Both the position numbers and the translations under genes were made by a program. A model generated the notes under the pieces. It worked only from the letters and a program-made list of their open reading frames with translations. It had not been told where the DNA came from and searched no databases. Positions 6,173 to 14,337 of a stretch of DNA of 44,163 nt are shown one piece after another (position 1 is the first letter of the stretch; every line of letters starts with the position of its first letter). The stretch is from an uncultured Prevotella sp. (GTDB taxonomy: Bacteria; Bacteroidota; Bacteroidia; Bacteroidales; Bacteroidaceae), in assembly GCA_900316295.1 (NCBI GenBank), contig ONCJ01000022.1, forward strand, positions 1 to 44,163, in the 5' to 3' direction.

Positions 6173-8212
6173 ATGGCTATGAAAGATTTGAAAACTATTC
6201 TTGAAGAATGTTCTATTAACGACATATATTTCTCGAACAGAGGGGCGTCTATCTTATACAAGATACCTATCTATCAGCGTAATTATGCTTGGGAACGTGA
6301 AGAAATACGTGCTTTGATAAATGATGTATATGATTCGATGACGAAGTCTGTTTACTATATCGGTACTCTTGTCACATACAAGCGTGACGAGAATATCTTT
6401 GAGGTAATTGATGGTCAGCAACGACTAACAACTATCTACATTATTTTGAAGGCTTTGGGCACAGAAACTATTGCGAATCGTCTTACCTATTCTGCAAGAA
6501 AGATTTCTGCTATGACAATAGAAAAGATGCCTAAGTTTGGTGAAGAAAATGACCAGGGTATTGTCAATGGATTCAATTATGCAAAAGAAGCGCTCAAAGA
6601 CATTGTTGGCGAAAAGAAAGTTGAAATAGATACATTCAAGGATTTTTTCTTGAACAAGGTACATATCATCCATTATCGTGTGCCGAAAGATGTGGATTTA
6701 AATCACTATTTTGAGGTTATGAACTCTCGTGGTGAACAGTTGGAAAAACACGAAATAGTAAAAGCTAAACTCAGCGAGCAGTTAATAGGTGATGATGATG
6801 CTATGGAGAAATTTTGTCGTATATGGGAGGCATGTAGCGACATGTGTTTCTATATTCAACAGAAACTTCCTGAAATGAAACAAGTGTTTGGTAATACGAT
6901 GGACGATTTTATGATAGAGTCTTTCGATGAGTTTCCAAATTCTGATTCAGGTACATATTCTTCATTAGGCAAGAAAACAATTTCAGAACTTTTAAAATCG
7001 CCTATAAAAAAAGTAGATAAAGATGATAAAATTGACAAAAACGATTATTTCCAACCAATAATAGATTTTCCGAATTTTCTATTGATCGTCTTGAAAATTA
7101 CAAGGTTGCGGAACGAAGATGATTTTAACCCTCTGAGTTTTACGCTTGACGATAAAGAACTGATAAAGGAGTTCGAGAAGGTAAATCTTACTCCAGAGTT
7201 CGTTAAGGACTTTGCATATAATCTCCTTCAGGCTAAATATTTTCTTGATAACTATATTATACACCATGCTAATGGTGAAGATAGAGCCATTGAGAATCCA
7301 TGGAAATTGCAATATTATTATAAGAGGGGTAATAAGGCTGCCTATCTAAAGGACTTGTACGAGGGTAATAAAGCACAACAAAACGAAGTGATACAACTAC
7401 TTTCCATGTTTGAAGTCGCTTTTACACCTAAACAAAGAAAGAACTATCTCTTCTATTGTATATACTACTTGTTTGAAGATTGGAACTTAAATAATTATGT
7501 AGAATTCTTAAGAAAGTTGGCTGATAAGTATTTCTTTGATGTGTATCTTGATGCAAGTAAACTCAACGACATAAATCAGCCTAAGCCAAATAGTTTTGAT
7601 GAGACTATTCTTAATGGTGGTGAATTGAACGTTAAATTAGAAGATGTGGATAGAGATTTTGATAGCATTTATCCTGTCGGGTCATACAATATACCTTTGT
7701 ATGTATTTAACTATACAGATTATAAGCTATGGAATAAATATGCCGAAGAACTTCGAGGTAACAAAGAAAAGAAAGGTTCTCGTAATAGAATAGAGTTTTT
7801 CAGGGCATTAGGTTGTAGCGACTTTGAGTTGGACCCATTTAAGAACTTTTATTTCTCTCGAACACGAAAAAGTTTAGAACATTATTATCCACAAGCCAAG
7901 GCTGGTGATGATATGCCAATTAGTACGCAAGATATAAATTGCTTTGGCAATTTTGCCATGATAGGGTCTGATGCAAATAGTTCTGGTTCGAATTGGAATC
8001 CAATTGATAAAAAGAATCGCTATCTTGATACAAAGTCAAACCCAGTGAGTGTAGCTTCTTTAAAGTTCCGAATTATGCTACAGATATGTCAGGATAATTA
8101 CGATGCAGGAATTAAAGATGAAACTTTAAAGCGTTCATTTGGGTTAGAATGGAATGTTGATGATATGGTTCGGCATCAAGAGAAAATGCTCGAAATAATT
8201 ATGAATGATTAA
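6173..8212 (+). CDS. DUF262 protein with a C-terminal DUF1524/HNH-like nuclease domain
   Basis: 679 residues; start ATG 6173, with a second in-frame ATG at 6179. N-terminal DUF262: YKIPIYQRNYAWEREEIRAL, FEVIDGQQRLTTIYIIL and YFEVMNSRGEQLEKHEIVKA. Near the C-terminus is a His-Me-finger pattern typical of DUF1524: SLEHYYPQ (usual form xIEHIxPQ), then NCFGNFAMIGSDANSSGSNW and DKKNRYLD. That matches the conserved H...N...N...K order, with Tyr-Tyr where Ile is usual. Inferred role: NTP-dependent nuclease of a type IV restriction-like defence module, acting with the protein of the preceding gene. Confidence 0.85.
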   Translation: MAMKDLKTILEECSINDIYFSNRGASILYKIPIYQRNYAWEREEIRALINDVYDSMTKSVYYIGTLVTYKRDENIFEVIDGQQRLTTIYIILKALGTETIANRLTYSARKISAMTIEKMPKFGEENDQGIVNGFNYAKEALKDIVGEKKVEIDTFKDFFLNKVHIIHYRVPKDVDLNHYFEVMNSRGEQLEKHEIVKAKLSEQLIGDDDAMEKFCRIWEACSDMCFYIQQKLPEMKQVFGNTMDDFMIESFDEFPNSDSGTYSSLGKKTISELLKSPIKKVDKDDKIDKNDYFQPIIDFPNFLLIVLKITRLRNEDDFNPLSFTLDDKELIKEFEKVNLTPEFVKDFAYNLLQAKYFLDNYIIHHANGEDRAIENPWKLQYYYKRGNKAAYLKDLYEGNKAQQNEVIQLLSMFEVAFTPKQRKNYLFYCIYYLFEDWNLNNYVEFLRKLADKYFFDVYLDASKLNDINQPKPNSFDETILNGGELNVKLEDVDRDFDSIYPVGSYNIPLYVFNYTDYKLWNKYAEELRGNKEKKGSRNRIEFFRALGCSDFELDPFKNFYFSRTRKSLEHYYPQAKAGDDMPISTQDINCFGNFAMIGSDANSSGSNWNPIDKKNRYLDTKSNPVSVASLKFRIMLQICQDNYDAGIKDETLKRSFGLEWNVDDMVRHQEKMLEIIMND

Positions 8213-8251
8213 AATATTTAATAAGACAAAACAAGGGGAAATATATCAATA

Positions 8252-8872
8252 ATGAGGACATCCGCTCTCATAGGACTTAGCAGACACCGCATAGGCGTTG
8301 ACGGCACAGGAGTAACAACTCTTGTGGCTTTCCATGGTTGTCCACTCAACTGCAAATATTGCCTTAACCCACAAGCATTGTCACCAAAAGGAGTCTGGAA
8401 GCGGTTCTCACCTAAAGAATTGTTTAGAACAGTGGCTAAGGATGACCTTTATTTCAGAGCTACTGGCGGTGGAGTGACATTTGGCGGTGGGGAACCTCTC
8501 ATATCATGCAAAGAAATACTTTTGTTTCGTAATATCTGCATGAACCATGGCAAGAAATGGAATATCAACATCGAGTCCTCGCTAAACGTTCCTCACGTAT
8601 TTGTCGAGGTGATAGAGAAGGCTGTTGACCATTGGATTGTTGACATCAAAGATATGAATCCAACAATCTACAAAGCATATACAGGAAAAGAGAACGATTC
8701 AGTGATAAGGAATCTTCAATACCTGATAAATAAAAACACCAAGGTGACAGTAAGAGTTCCGATAATACCCGGATTCAATACAGAGTCTGATGTGGAGAAA
8801 AGTGTATTGACCCTACAACAAATGGGCATAAAAGATATAGAACGATTTACTTACACCATAAGAGAGCATTAG
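8252..8872 (+). CDS. Radical SAM protein, PflA-like activase family
   Basis: 206 residues. The [4Fe-4S]/SAM site is GCPLNCKYCLNP, with CX3CX2C at Cys30, Cys34 and Cys37. The GGE motif that binds SAM is at 79-81 (TFGGGEPL). VRVPIIPGFN and the DIKDMNPTIYKAYTG segment match pyruvate-formate-lyase activating-enzyme relatives. There is no extra ferredoxin-like cysteine insert as in many glycyl-radical activases, and no glycyl radical enzyme gene is visible in the window. A good Shine-Dalgarno-like AAGGGGAA precedes the ATG. The stop is 2 bp before the serpin ATG, so the two proteins are very likely made together. What it modifies is unknown; the serpin is the obvious candidate. Confidence 0.88.
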   Translation: MRTSALIGLSRHRIGVDGTGVTTLVAFHGCPLNCKYCLNPQALSPKGVWKRFSPKELFRTVAKDDLYFRATGGGVTFGGGEPLISCKEILLFRNICMNHGKKWNINIESSLNVPHVFVEVIEKAVDHWIVDIKDMNPTIYKAYTGKENDSVIRNLQYLINKNTKVTVRVPIIPGFNTESDVEKSVLTLQQMGIKDIERFTYTIREH

Positions 8873-8874
8873 TT

Positions 8875-10293
8875 ATGGAAAAAGGAAAAAGAATATGTCA
8901 GGCATTAAAAGAATTACGTAAGCGTATTGCTGATGCCAACAACATTCCATTCGAAATGGAAGAGTGTACACACCAAGGGGATTGCTCTGGCACATGCCCC
9001 AAGTGCGAATCAGAGTTACGTTACCTCATGGATTCAATTGACAAGCGAGAACAGGAAGGGAAACCTGTTGTCTTGGATGGTATAATGAGTGAAGAAGAAC
9101 TGCGTAAAGCATTCTCAATCATACCAACAGAAGAAAACATACCTGAGAATCCAGAGGAAATGGAAACAATGGGGTTACCAGAGCCGCCTCTTGAAGGAGA
9201 TGCTATGTCATATCCATCATATCCAAACTTCCGTTTTGCCTCCGATATCTCCAGAGTACTGATGCTGAAAAACAACAGTAATTTTGTTTTTTCCCCAGCA
9301 GGACTTTGTTCCATCCTTGAAATCCTTCAACAAGGAATGGACATACGCAGTAATATCTATGACCAGATTGATAGTTTAATATCGGGATTTAACAGTGAAG
9401 TAAAGTCAGATGATGATGAAGACTTTAATTTAGCACATGCCATAAGCGTTTGGTATGATAAAAATTTAGGAGCGGTAAAAGAAGATTTTCTCGAATACGT
9501 ACAAGATGTTTATGAAGCAGAAGCTCATAACGCAGACTTTTCACAAACCACAAAGACAAAGCTTTGGATTGACAAGTGGGTGGCTGATAAAACACGCCAC
9601 ATGATTGAAACCCTTGACACAGGAATTGAAAGGGACTCGTTAATGGTTGTGCTTGATGCCATATATATGAAAGCCAAATGGGAAGATCCGTTTGATTCCA
9701 GCCTGACCGATACCGTTTTATTCCATAATTATGATGGCTCGGAATCGGAAGTTGACATGATGTATCAAGACATAGCAGATGCAGAATATGCCGAGACCAA
9801 TGATTATCAGGTGATTACACTGCCATATAAATCATATAAATACAGTATGGTCTTGGTTCTTCCAAAGGAGGGAATTGACATCAACGACGTTATGAGCAAT
9901 CTTGATTGGTTGGATGAATCCATAGATACAAAAGATGTGGAATTGTATATGCCACGCTTTAAGTTTGACAACACACTGTCATTTAAGGAAATTCTGACGG
10001 TTTTGGGTCTTGGAGATTTGTTTGACAAAGAGGATTGTTTACCTAAAATAACCGATTTTCCAGCTCATATTAGTGAAATCAAGCAACAGTGCGTCATAGC
10101 TGTAGAAGAAGAAAGTACTGAAGCTGCTGCCGTTACAATGGTCGTTTGTGCTATGGGTTGTCCGCCACCAGATGACATTCCCGAAACGGTTACAATGAGG
10201 ATTGACAGACCTTTTGGATTTGCAATCCGAGGTGAATATAATCAGCTTTTATTTATGGGCGTTGTAAAGAATATGAATAATAACCATTATTAG
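8875..10293 (+). CDS. Serpin with an N-terminal four-cysteine module
   Basis: 472 residues with no signal peptide. Residues 1-60 form a separate module: basic helix KELRKRIADANNIPFE, then Cys31, Cys37, Cys41 and Cys44 (CX5CX3CX2C in ECTHQGDCSGTCPKCESELR), suitable for a metal or Fe-S cluster. From about residue 115 a serpin fold follows: NSNFVFSPAGLCSILEIL, AIYMKAKWEDPF, and the C-terminal MRIDRPFGFAIRG. The reactive-centre hinge is E412-E-S-T-E-A-A-A-V-T421, close to the inhibitory consensus EEGTEAAAAT but with Ser at P15; the loop continues MVVCAMGCPPP. By antitrypsin alignment P1-P1' falls near Met427-Gly428-Cys429. Serpins trap serine or cysteine proteases by loop insertion. From memory, this cysteine module recurs in Bacteroidota proteins beside radical SAM genes. 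Confidence 0.88.
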   Translation: MEKGKRICQALKELRKRIADANNIPFEMEECTHQGDCSGTCPKCESELRYLMDSIDKREQEGKPVVLDGIMSEEELRKAFSIIPTEENIPENPEEMETMGLPEPPLEGDAMSYPSYPNFRFASDISRVLMLKNNSNFVFSPAGLCSILEILQQGMDIRSNIYDQIDSLISGFNSEVKSDDDEDFNLAHAISVWYDKNLGAVKEDFLEYVQDVYEAEAHNADFSQTTKTKLWIDKWVADKTRHMIETLDTGIERDSLMVVLDAIYMKAKWEDPFDSSLTDTVLFHNYDGSESEVDMMYQDIADAEYAETNDYQVITLPYKSYKYSMVLVLPKEGIDINDVMSNLDWLDESIDTKDVELYMPRFKFDNTLSFKEILTVLGLGDLFDKEDCLPKITDFPAHISEIKQQCVIAVEEESTEAAAVTMVVCAMGCPPPDDIPETVTMRIDRPFGFAIRGEYNQLLFMGVVKNMNNNHY

Positions 10294-10423
10294 TTCATCT
10301 TTCGGTGAACAGCTTGGGGGACGTTAAAGAAAAATCAGCAAAGATAAGCATAAACTATAACATTTGGAAATGGGAGGGTACGGTCTTATTTTTGCTGCTT
10401 TTACAATTCTCTTTGTCGTGGCT

Positions 10424-11775
10424 TCACTTTCCCACGCAAAAGTGCTGGAAGATGTTTCCAAGAACTTCATTTGTTGTAATCTCGCCACCTGTGATTTCTC
10501 CAAGGTGAGTGAGAACGGCATGTAGATCCTCTGCAATCAGATCGCTGCTTAGTTGCATCTCTAATCCGTCAAATGTCGTAGTGAGGTGATGATAACGTCG
10601 CCGTCATTGATTTCAGGAATGTCGGATGATTGGTAAATGGCTTGTTCTAAAGTGTCCAAACCATAGCCTTCTTTGGCAGATAGTCTTATGACTGGAGAAA
10701 GGGTAGGTGGTAGTGTGTATGAGGAACTTTCTTTTTTATCTATTTTATTTTGAATAATAATTAGTTTTTTGTTGTTGCACAATGAAGTAATTTCATCTAT
10801 TTCTTCAGTTGTTGGCTGGGAATCGATTAGCCATAGTATGATACGTGCCTTTTTGATTGTCTGAAAGGTTCGTTCGATTCCTATTTTTTCTATCTTGTCA
10901 TGTGTGTTGCGTATACCTGCAGTATCAATAAACCTGAAAGTGACATTGTGTATGTCAATGGTGTCCTCTATGGTATCACGTGTGGTTCCGTGGATGTCAC
11001 TGACGATAGCACGCTCATCGTGTAGTAACTGGTTGAGTAGGGTGCTTTTACCCACGTTGGTCTTGCCGATGATAGCTACTGGTATTCCTTGTTTAATGGC
11101 TTGACCAGTTTCGAATGTATCTTCTAAGTGACTGATATGTGATTTTATAGTCTTAGCTAATTCAAGTAATTCTGTGCGGTCAGCAAACTCCAGTTCTTCG
11201 TGGTCAGAGAAGTCTAATTCAAGTTCCAGTAAGGATGTCAGTTTCAGTAATTTCTCGCGTAGTTTGGATAACTCTGTGGAGATGCCTCCCCGTAACTGAC
11301 TCATGGCTATGTGGTGTGTAGTCTGATTGGTTGATGCGATGAGGTCGGCTACGGCTTCGGCTTGTGAGAGATCCATTTTTCCATTAAGATAGGCTCGCAT
11401 TGTATATTCACCAGGATTTGCCATTCGGCATCCTCGCTTTAGGAGTAGTTCTAATACCTTATTTAATATGTATCGCGAACCGTGGCAAGAGATCTCTGCG
11501 GAATCTTCGCCTGTATATGAATGAGGTGCATGAAAGATAGATACCAATACTTCGTCAATGACTTCACCATTTGTATCAATTATGTTAGCGTATCGTATAG
11601 AGTTTGGTGGTGTCGATGGAGCAATATTGTTACAAACGGAACATACAATGGGAATTGTTGCTGGTCCGCTTATACGTATTATTCCGAGAGCTCCACCTTG
11701 TGCAGTAGCGAGAGCACATATTGTTGCAGATGAATCGACGGTGATATCTTTTGGATCTAAATAAGGACTGTTCAT
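10424..11775 (-). pseudogene. mnmE: tRNA modification GTPase MnmE, frameshifted near the 3' end
   Basis: MnmE with MnmG forms the 5-carboxymethylaminomethyl group on U34 of tRNAs. The intact frame runs 11775 to 10561 (404 residues): N-terminal TICALATAQGGALGIIRISG, helical domain, and G domain with GKTNVGKST (G1), GTTRDTIED (G2), DTAGIR (G3), QNKID (G4) and LSAKEG (G5). It stops at SLRHLTD. In another frame 10570-10424 encodes the expected end, beginning DGLEMQLSSDLIAEDL and finishing in the FCVGK motif, whose Cys is needed for function in the family. About 43 nt between the conserved RH and GLE appear missing, not a multiple of three. The gene starts inside the threonine aldolase stop (ATGA). 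Either a true truncation or a sequence error. Confidence 0.85.
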
Positions 11776-12800
11776 AATGATTGTAGTGCGTTAGACAGTT
11801 CTTTCAAATCGTCATCGGTTGTAGCCCAGCTGGTTACAAAACGGCATAGGGTGTATTCTTCATTTATCGGTTCCCACGTTTCAAAGAGTATCATTGTTGC
11901 CAGCTTTCTCATTTGCTCGTTATTGAGAACGACAAATTGCTGGTTTGTCGGAGAATCTTTGATTTCAAAACCTGCCTGAATGAATATTTCTCTCATCTTC
12001 ATTGCCATGTTGATGGCATGGCGTGAGATAGTCAGATATAGGTTGTCGGTGAACAGGGCGTTGAATTGAACTCCAGCCAGTCTGCTTTTCGCTAATAGTG
12101 CGCCATGCCGTTTTATTGTCGTGAAAAATCCCTTTGGAGCCTTATCGGTAAAGACAACTGCTTCGCCACAAAGAGCTCCCACCTTGGTGCCGCCGATATA
12201 GAATACATCGCAATGTCGAGCAAGCCACGGCAGGTCGAAATCACATCCTTCAGACGTAAGCCCATATCCCAGTCGTGCTCCATCGATGAACAGCGGCATG
12301 GAGTATTGTTGTGCCAATTCGTAAATGGCTGCTATTTCGTGTGAACAGTAGACACTTCCCAGTTCGGTAGGAAAGGTGAGATATATCATCCCTGGTACAG
12401 CCATGTGCTCCCATGTGGGATCTGCAAAGAATCTTTCGAGATAACGCTTGAGATCTTCTGCAGACATTTTACCATTGTGTGATGGAAGTGTTATCACTTT
12501 ATGGCCGTTAGCTTCGACAGCGCCTGATTCGTGGACGTTGATGTGAGCAGTCTCTACAGCAATGACAGCACCATAAGACGGAAGCATAGCATCAATGACC
12601 GTAGCATTTGTCTGTGTGCCACCGACAAGGAAAAAGATTTCTGCTTTGTTACATTGACATGCCAGTCTGATCTTTTCACGTGCTTCTTGGCTCCAGTAGT
12701 CAGAACCGTACGAAGAACTTTTCTTGTCGTTAGAGTCTATCAGAGAGCGGAGCACTGTAGGATGTGCTCCGTTATTGTAGTCGCTTTCAAATGTAACCAT
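11772..12800 (-). CDS. ltaE: Low-specificity L-threonine aldolase (PLP-dependent beta-eliminating lyase family)
   Basis: 342 residues. Cleaves L-threonine or L-allo-threonine to glycine and acetaldehyde in the cytoplasm. The fold-type I PLP site is visible: Asp173 in FIDGARLGYG, and the Schiff-base Lys206 in YIGGTKVGALCGEAVV; FFLVGGTQTNAT binds the phosphate and HINVHESGAVE holds the aromatic/His stacking region. Length and motif order are normal for the family. It lies 6 bp after the nucleoside phosphorylase and overlaps the mnmE start by the ATGA pattern, so the three form one minus-strand operon. Confidence 0.92.
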   Translation of the reverse strand: MVTFESDYNNGAHPTVLRSLIDSNDKKSSSYGSDYWSQEAREKIRLACQCNKAEIFFLVGGTQTNATVIDAMLPSYGAVIAVETAHINVHESGAVEANGHKVITLPSHNGKMSAEDLKRYLERFFADPTWEHMAVPGMIYLTFPTELGSVYCSHEIAAIYELAQQYSMPLFIDGARLGYGLTSEGCDFDLPWLARHCDVFYIGGTKVGALCGEAVVFTDKAPKGFFTTIKRHGALLAKSRLAGVQFNALFTDNLYLTISRHAINMAMKMREIFIQAGFEIKDSPTNQQFVVLNNEQMRKLATMILFETWEPINEEYTLCRFVTSWATTDDDLKELSNALQSL

Positions 12801-12806
12801 GTGTGT

Positions 12807-13682
12807 TTAGATCCTATCAAGCACCTTTCGTATCAAGGTGTCAATTGTGTTTTTGTATTCGGTATTCATCTCCTTGGCATATCGGTTGGCAATAACCATG
12901 CAGCAAGTCATGGCGCGATGGCCGAGCAGAGAGGCAAGACCAGCAAGAGCCGATGATTCCATTTCAAAGTTACATACCTTCATCCCGTCGTGTTCGAATG
13001 ATTCTATCTTTTCGTTTTGGTTGGGGTCCTCAATGTCTGCACGCAGTTGGCGTCCTTGTGGACCATAGAATCCGCCGCATGCGATGGTGTATCCACGCAC
13101 CATGTCGTCTTGTGCTATCTGACTGATCAGTTCTTTGTCGGCAACGGCTACGTATGGTGCTCCCTTGATAGGATTCCATTTCATATGTTCCTTGAAGGCC
13201 TCTTCGAGTTGCAGGTCGCACACCTGGTTGCGTCCAGCATAATAATTGAGAAGGCCGTCGAATCCGATACTTTTGACGCTGGCAATAAATGTACCTGTAG
13301 GAGTGAAAGGTTGTAGTCCGCCACAAGTGCCAATGCGCACCATTGTAAGAGTACGATGGTTGGGTATCTCGGTTCTTGTCTGATAGTCTATATTGGCAAG
13401 AGTGTCGAGTTCGTTGACAACAATGTCAATGTTGTCACACCCGATGCCATGACTTTGACATGTGATGCGCTTACCTTTGTATGTACCTGTAATGGTGTGG
13501 AACTCACGGTTTGATACGTCACATTCTATATTGTCAAAGTGGGCTGCTACAGTGTTTACTCTGGCGGGATCGCCGACAAGTATTATCTTGTCAGCCATTT
13601 GTTCTGGACGCAGATGCAGATGAAAACAACTGCCGTCTGCATTGATTATCAGTTCTGATGGTGCAAAATGCTTGTGTTCCAT
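12807..13682 (-). CDS. Nucleoside phosphorylase (uridine phosphorylase-like, PNP_UDP_1 family)
   Basis: 291 residues. Catalyses phosphorolysis of a nucleoside to base and (deoxy)ribose-1-phosphate. Visible motifs: IILVGDPARVNTVA (phosphate loop), VRIGTCGGLQPF (ribose/phosphate region), GFYGPQGRQLR, and CNFEMESSALAGLASLLGHR, whose EMES binds the ribose in uridine phosphorylases. Most likely a pyrimidine nucleoside salvage enzyme; purine specificity cannot be excluded by eye. First gene of the ltaE-mnmE operon, with a TAATTTTG -7 box just upstream and divergent from the AraC-type gene. Confidence 0.88.
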   Translation of the reverse strand: MEHKHFAPSELIINADGSCFHLHLRPEQMADKIILVGDPARVNTVAAHFDNIECDVSNREFHTITGTYKGKRITCQSHGIGCDNIDIVVNELDTLANIDYQTRTEIPNHRTLTMVRIGTCGGLQPFTPTGTFIASVKSIGFDGLLNYYAGRNQVCDLQLEEAFKEHMKWNPIKGAPYVAVADKELISQIAQDDMVRGYTIACGGFYGPQGRQLRADIEDPNQNEKIESFEHDGMKVCNFEMESSALAGLASLLGHRAMTCCMVIANRYAKEMNTEYKNTIDTLIRKVLDRI

Positions 13683-13707
13683 GATACTATATTGTTTTGT
13701 TTACGTA

Positions 13708-13715
13708 CAAAATTA
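13708..13715 (-). promoter_or_regulatory. Putative -7 box for the nucleoside phosphorylase operon
   Basis: Minus-strand TAATTTTG (consensus TAnnTTTG), 26 bp before the ATG. It sits in the 223-bp divergent region shared with the AraC-type gene; no good -33 TTTG was found. Confidence 0.45.
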
Positions 13716-13810
13716 CATAATTTTTGCCAATGAGTATACTGTTACAGAAATTTTAACGTGATTTAATGCAAAAAATATTCGAAAATGTGGTTAGATTATT
13801 TTTTTTTCCA

Positions 13811-13818
13811 TAACTTTG
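13811..13818 (+). promoter_or_regulatory. Putative -7 box for the araC-like/dpp3 operon
   Basis: TAACTTTG (TAnnTTTG), 88 bp ahead of the ATG at 13906, leaving an AT-rich leader of about 80 nt. Confidence 0.5.
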
Positions 13819-13905
13819 CATACGTAATACTTAAAGCAAAACTTATCAAAATAAGAACATTAACACAAAAGCCCCAATATTATAACTACTTATTATTTGT
13901 TAGAA

Positions 13906-14337
13906 ATGACAAAGTATAACATTACAAAGAAGCGCGAAAATGTGGCAAAATACAGCACACTTGTCAGCGCGCAGATGATGGAACAACTTAGACGTCAGAT
14001 ACTAGAAAAAATAGTTATTGACCAAAAGTACAAGGAAAAAAACTATTCAGCAAAACAATTAGCGACGGAGTTGGAGACTAATACTCGTTACATCTCTGCC
14101 GTGATTAGTGTGAAGTTTCACACTAACTATACTACATTTGTCAATCAATTGAGGATAGGTGACGCAATGTCCTTGCTGATTGACAAGCGATTTGCAGATC
14201 TCACGATGGAGGAGATAGGCGACATGGTAGGTTTTTCCAACAGGCAGTCGTTCTATGCTTCCTTCTATAAGATCACAGGCAAGTCGCCTCGTGCATATAG
14301 AAAGGAACATGAAGAGAGACTTGGTAATAAGAAATAA
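13906..14337 (+). CDS. Orphan AraC-type DNA-binding protein
   Basis: The start is placed at ATG 13906 (MTKYNITKKRENVAKYS) rather than the upstream TTG 13897, giving 143 residues. The C-terminal about 95 residues are an AraC/XylS double helix-turn-helix: LATELETNTRYISAVISVK, then FVNQLRIGDAMSLL, MEEIGDMVGFSNRQSFYASF and ITGKSPRAYRK. There is no sensor or membrane domain as in hybrid two-component regulators, so it may respond through a partner or act constitutively. It overlaps the dipeptidyl peptidase start by 29 bp, implying coupled expression. Confidence 0.88.
   Translation: MTKYNITKKRENVAKYSTLVSAQMMEQLRRQILEKIVIDQKYKEKNYSAKQLATELETNTRYISAVISVKFHTNYTTFVNQLRIGDAMSLLIDKRFADLTMEEIGDMVGFSNRQSFYASFYKITGKSPRAYRKEHEERLGNKK

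Noticed and set aside
2985-10293. Island bounded by a tRNA or by direct repeats as an integrative element
   Set aside because: No tRNA, integrase, transposase or matching flanking repeats could be found, so only AT-rich composition and gene content support acquisition.
10336-10343. Minus-strand TATCTTTG as a promoter between serpin and mnmE
   Set aside because: It would only drive transcription antisense into the serpin, and no -33 TTTG lies at the right distance.
10305-10536. Two short frames (67 codons on +, 70 codons on -) between serpin and mnmE
   Set aside because: The region is partly the frameshifted 3' end of mnmE, and neither frame has protein-like composition or family motifs.
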